DNA of 6,528 nt from Coriobacteriia bacterium. GTDB lineage: Bacteria > Actinomycetota > Coriobacteriia > Coriobacteriales > QAMH01. Below, in pieces: positions 5,593 to 6,528 of this stretch (the stretch's first letter is position 1; each line of letters starts with the position of its first letter). The notes beneath the pieces are model-generated. The model was not told where the DNA came from and made no database searches. It worked only from the letters and a program-made list of their open reading frames with translations. A program made the position numbers and the translations under genes. Location: assembly GCA_900756605.1 (NCBI GenBank), contig CAAEKX010000208.1, positions 1 to 6,528 on the forward strand. Reading direction: 5' to 3'.

Positions 5593-6528
5593 ATGGACCT
5601 GACGCTTCCGGTGTTCATTGCGCAAGCGGGCGCTCATCCCGCGCTTATCGTCATTCTCGTCCTCGTTATCGGTGTCACTGTTATCTCGGGCGCAACCGAT
5701 GCCCCCAATGCCATCGCTTCGGCCGTTTCGACGCGCTGCCTCAAGCCAGGCACGGCCCTGATTCTGGCGGCCATCTTCAACTTCGTCGGCCTCGTGGGCA
5801 TGACGTACATCTCGACAGCCGTAGCCCATACCATGTTCAACATGGTCAACTTCTCGGGTAACACGCACCAAGCGCTCATGGCCCTCATAGCCGCGATGAT
5901 AGGATCCATAGGTTGGGGCTTCTTCTGTTGGTATCGGGGCATCCCCGCGTCCAAGTCCCACTCGCTTATCGCCGGTGTCACCGGTGGCGCCATCGCCATG
6001 AACGGCCTTGCCGGCGTCGTGGTCAGCGAGTGGATGCTCGTCATTTACGGCATGCTTTTCTCGCTCATCGCAGGGTTTGCGTTGGGCTGGGTCAATACCA
6101 GGATCATCGAGTTCTTCTTCGCCCACGCAAACCGCGGCAAGGCCAACAAGGTCTGCGTGGTCCTTCAGGACATTTGCGCATGCGCGCTCTCGTTTTTGCA
6201 CGGTGCGCAGGATGGCCAGAAGTTCATGTCAATCGGTCTTTTGGGTATCGCGCTCGCATTCGACATGCAGACGAGCGGTGCGACGGAGTTTCCGCTGTGG
6301 CTCATGATCCTGTGCTCGCTTGCCATATCGCTCGGCACGCTCGTCGGCGGCAAGCGCATCATCAAGTCAGTCGCGATGGACATGGTCAAGCTCGAGAAGT
6401 ACCAAGGTGTGGCGGCGTCGGCGACGACGGTCATCACGCTCTTCATTGCGTCCATCACCGGCATGCCGGTCTCGACCTCGCATTGCAGCACGGCGGCCAT
6501 CATGGGCGTCGGTGCCTCGAAGAACCCC
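5593..6528 (+). CDS. PiT-family inorganic phosphate transporter, N-terminal 312 residues (cut by right edge)
   Basis: This inner-membrane permease belongs to the PiT family, which imports inorganic phosphate or metal phosphate using a proton or sodium gradient. Both family repeats are visible. The first has GATDAPNAIASAVSTR (33-48) and GIPASKSHSLIAG (116-128). The second has FLHGAQDGQKFMS (201-213), GGKRIIK (252-258) and GMPVSTSHCSTAAIMGVG (290-307). The family GAND/GTND signatures appear as GATD and GAQD, so the Asn is Thr35 in the first and Gln206 in the second. The segment between repeats is short (about 165-190), as in compact PiT proteins without a large cytoplasmic loop. Such proteins are about 330-350 residues, so probably only the end is missing. 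The ATG is the first possible start because a TAG stop immediately precedes it in frame. The ribosome binding site is weak (GGACGAG-like). It is divergent from the regulator and probably not part of the permease-amidase function. Phosphate specificity is assigned from the family only. Confidence 0.9.
   Translation, partial: MDLTLPVFIAQAGAHPALIVILVLVIGVTVISGATDAPNAIASAVSTRCLKPGTALILAAIFNFVGLVGMTYISTAVAHTMFNMVNFSGNTHQALMALIAAMIGSIGWGFFCWYRGIPASKSHSLIAGVTGGAIAMNGLAGVVVSEWMLVIYGMLFSLIAGFALGWVNTRIIEFFFAHANRGKANKVCVVLQDICACALSFLHGAQDGQKFMSIGLLGIALAFDMQTSGATEFPLWLMILCSLAISLGTLVGGKRIIKSVAMDMVKLEKYQGVAASATTVITLFIASITGMPVSTSHCSTAAIMGVGASKNP

Noticed and set aside
5524..6201. A 225-codon minus-strand open frame opposite the phosphate transporter
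   Set aside because: Its Asp/Glu/His/Arg-rich composition is typical of the complement of a membrane-protein gene, and the plus-strand frame carries all PiT motifs.

Overview
The window looks like chromosomal DNA of a moderately GC-rich anaerobe. The best guess is a gut-type actinomycete of the Coriobacteriia (Eggerthellaceae-like). The reason is the layout: a long MalT-like LuxR-family regulator beside an SLC13-type permease and a catabolic enzyme is a recurrent arrangement in that group. This placement is inference; no rRNA or other marker gene is present. There is no tRNA, CRISPR array, insertion sequence or phage gene that I can see.

Layout. Three genes lie head to tail on the minus strand. 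In order of transcription they are a complete 892-residue regulator (5299 to 2621), a complete 469-residue SLC13/DASS-like permease (2245 to 836) and the first 237 residues of an amidase-signature hydrolase (713 to the left edge). A fourth gene, a PiT-type phosphate transporter, is divergent on the plus strand from 5593 and runs off the right edge after 312 residues.

How they may work together. The regulator has an N-terminal STAND-type ATPase, a helical-repeat middle and a C-terminal LuxR helix-turn-helix. It is the obvious candidate to switch on the permease and amidase in response to a ligand. The permease would import a small organic anion and the amidase would hydrolyse an amide bond in it or in a derivative. 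The substrate cannot be read from the sequence. The phosphate transporter is probably functionally separate and only shares the intergenic region.

Non-coding DNA. The three gaps contain notable structure. Between regulator and phosphate transporter (5300-5592) is a run of GGGT-type repeats at about 12-bp spacing, including two near-identical 12-mers. Between regulator and permease (2246-2620) are a 9-bp perfect inverted repeat, an 18-bp imperfect palindrome and a further copy of the 9-mer AAAGGGTAA found in the first array. Between permease and amidase (714-835) is a 10-bp perfect inverted repeat just upstream of the amidase ribosome binding site. The main biochemical oddity is that the permease lacks both SNT signatures of the DASS fold.
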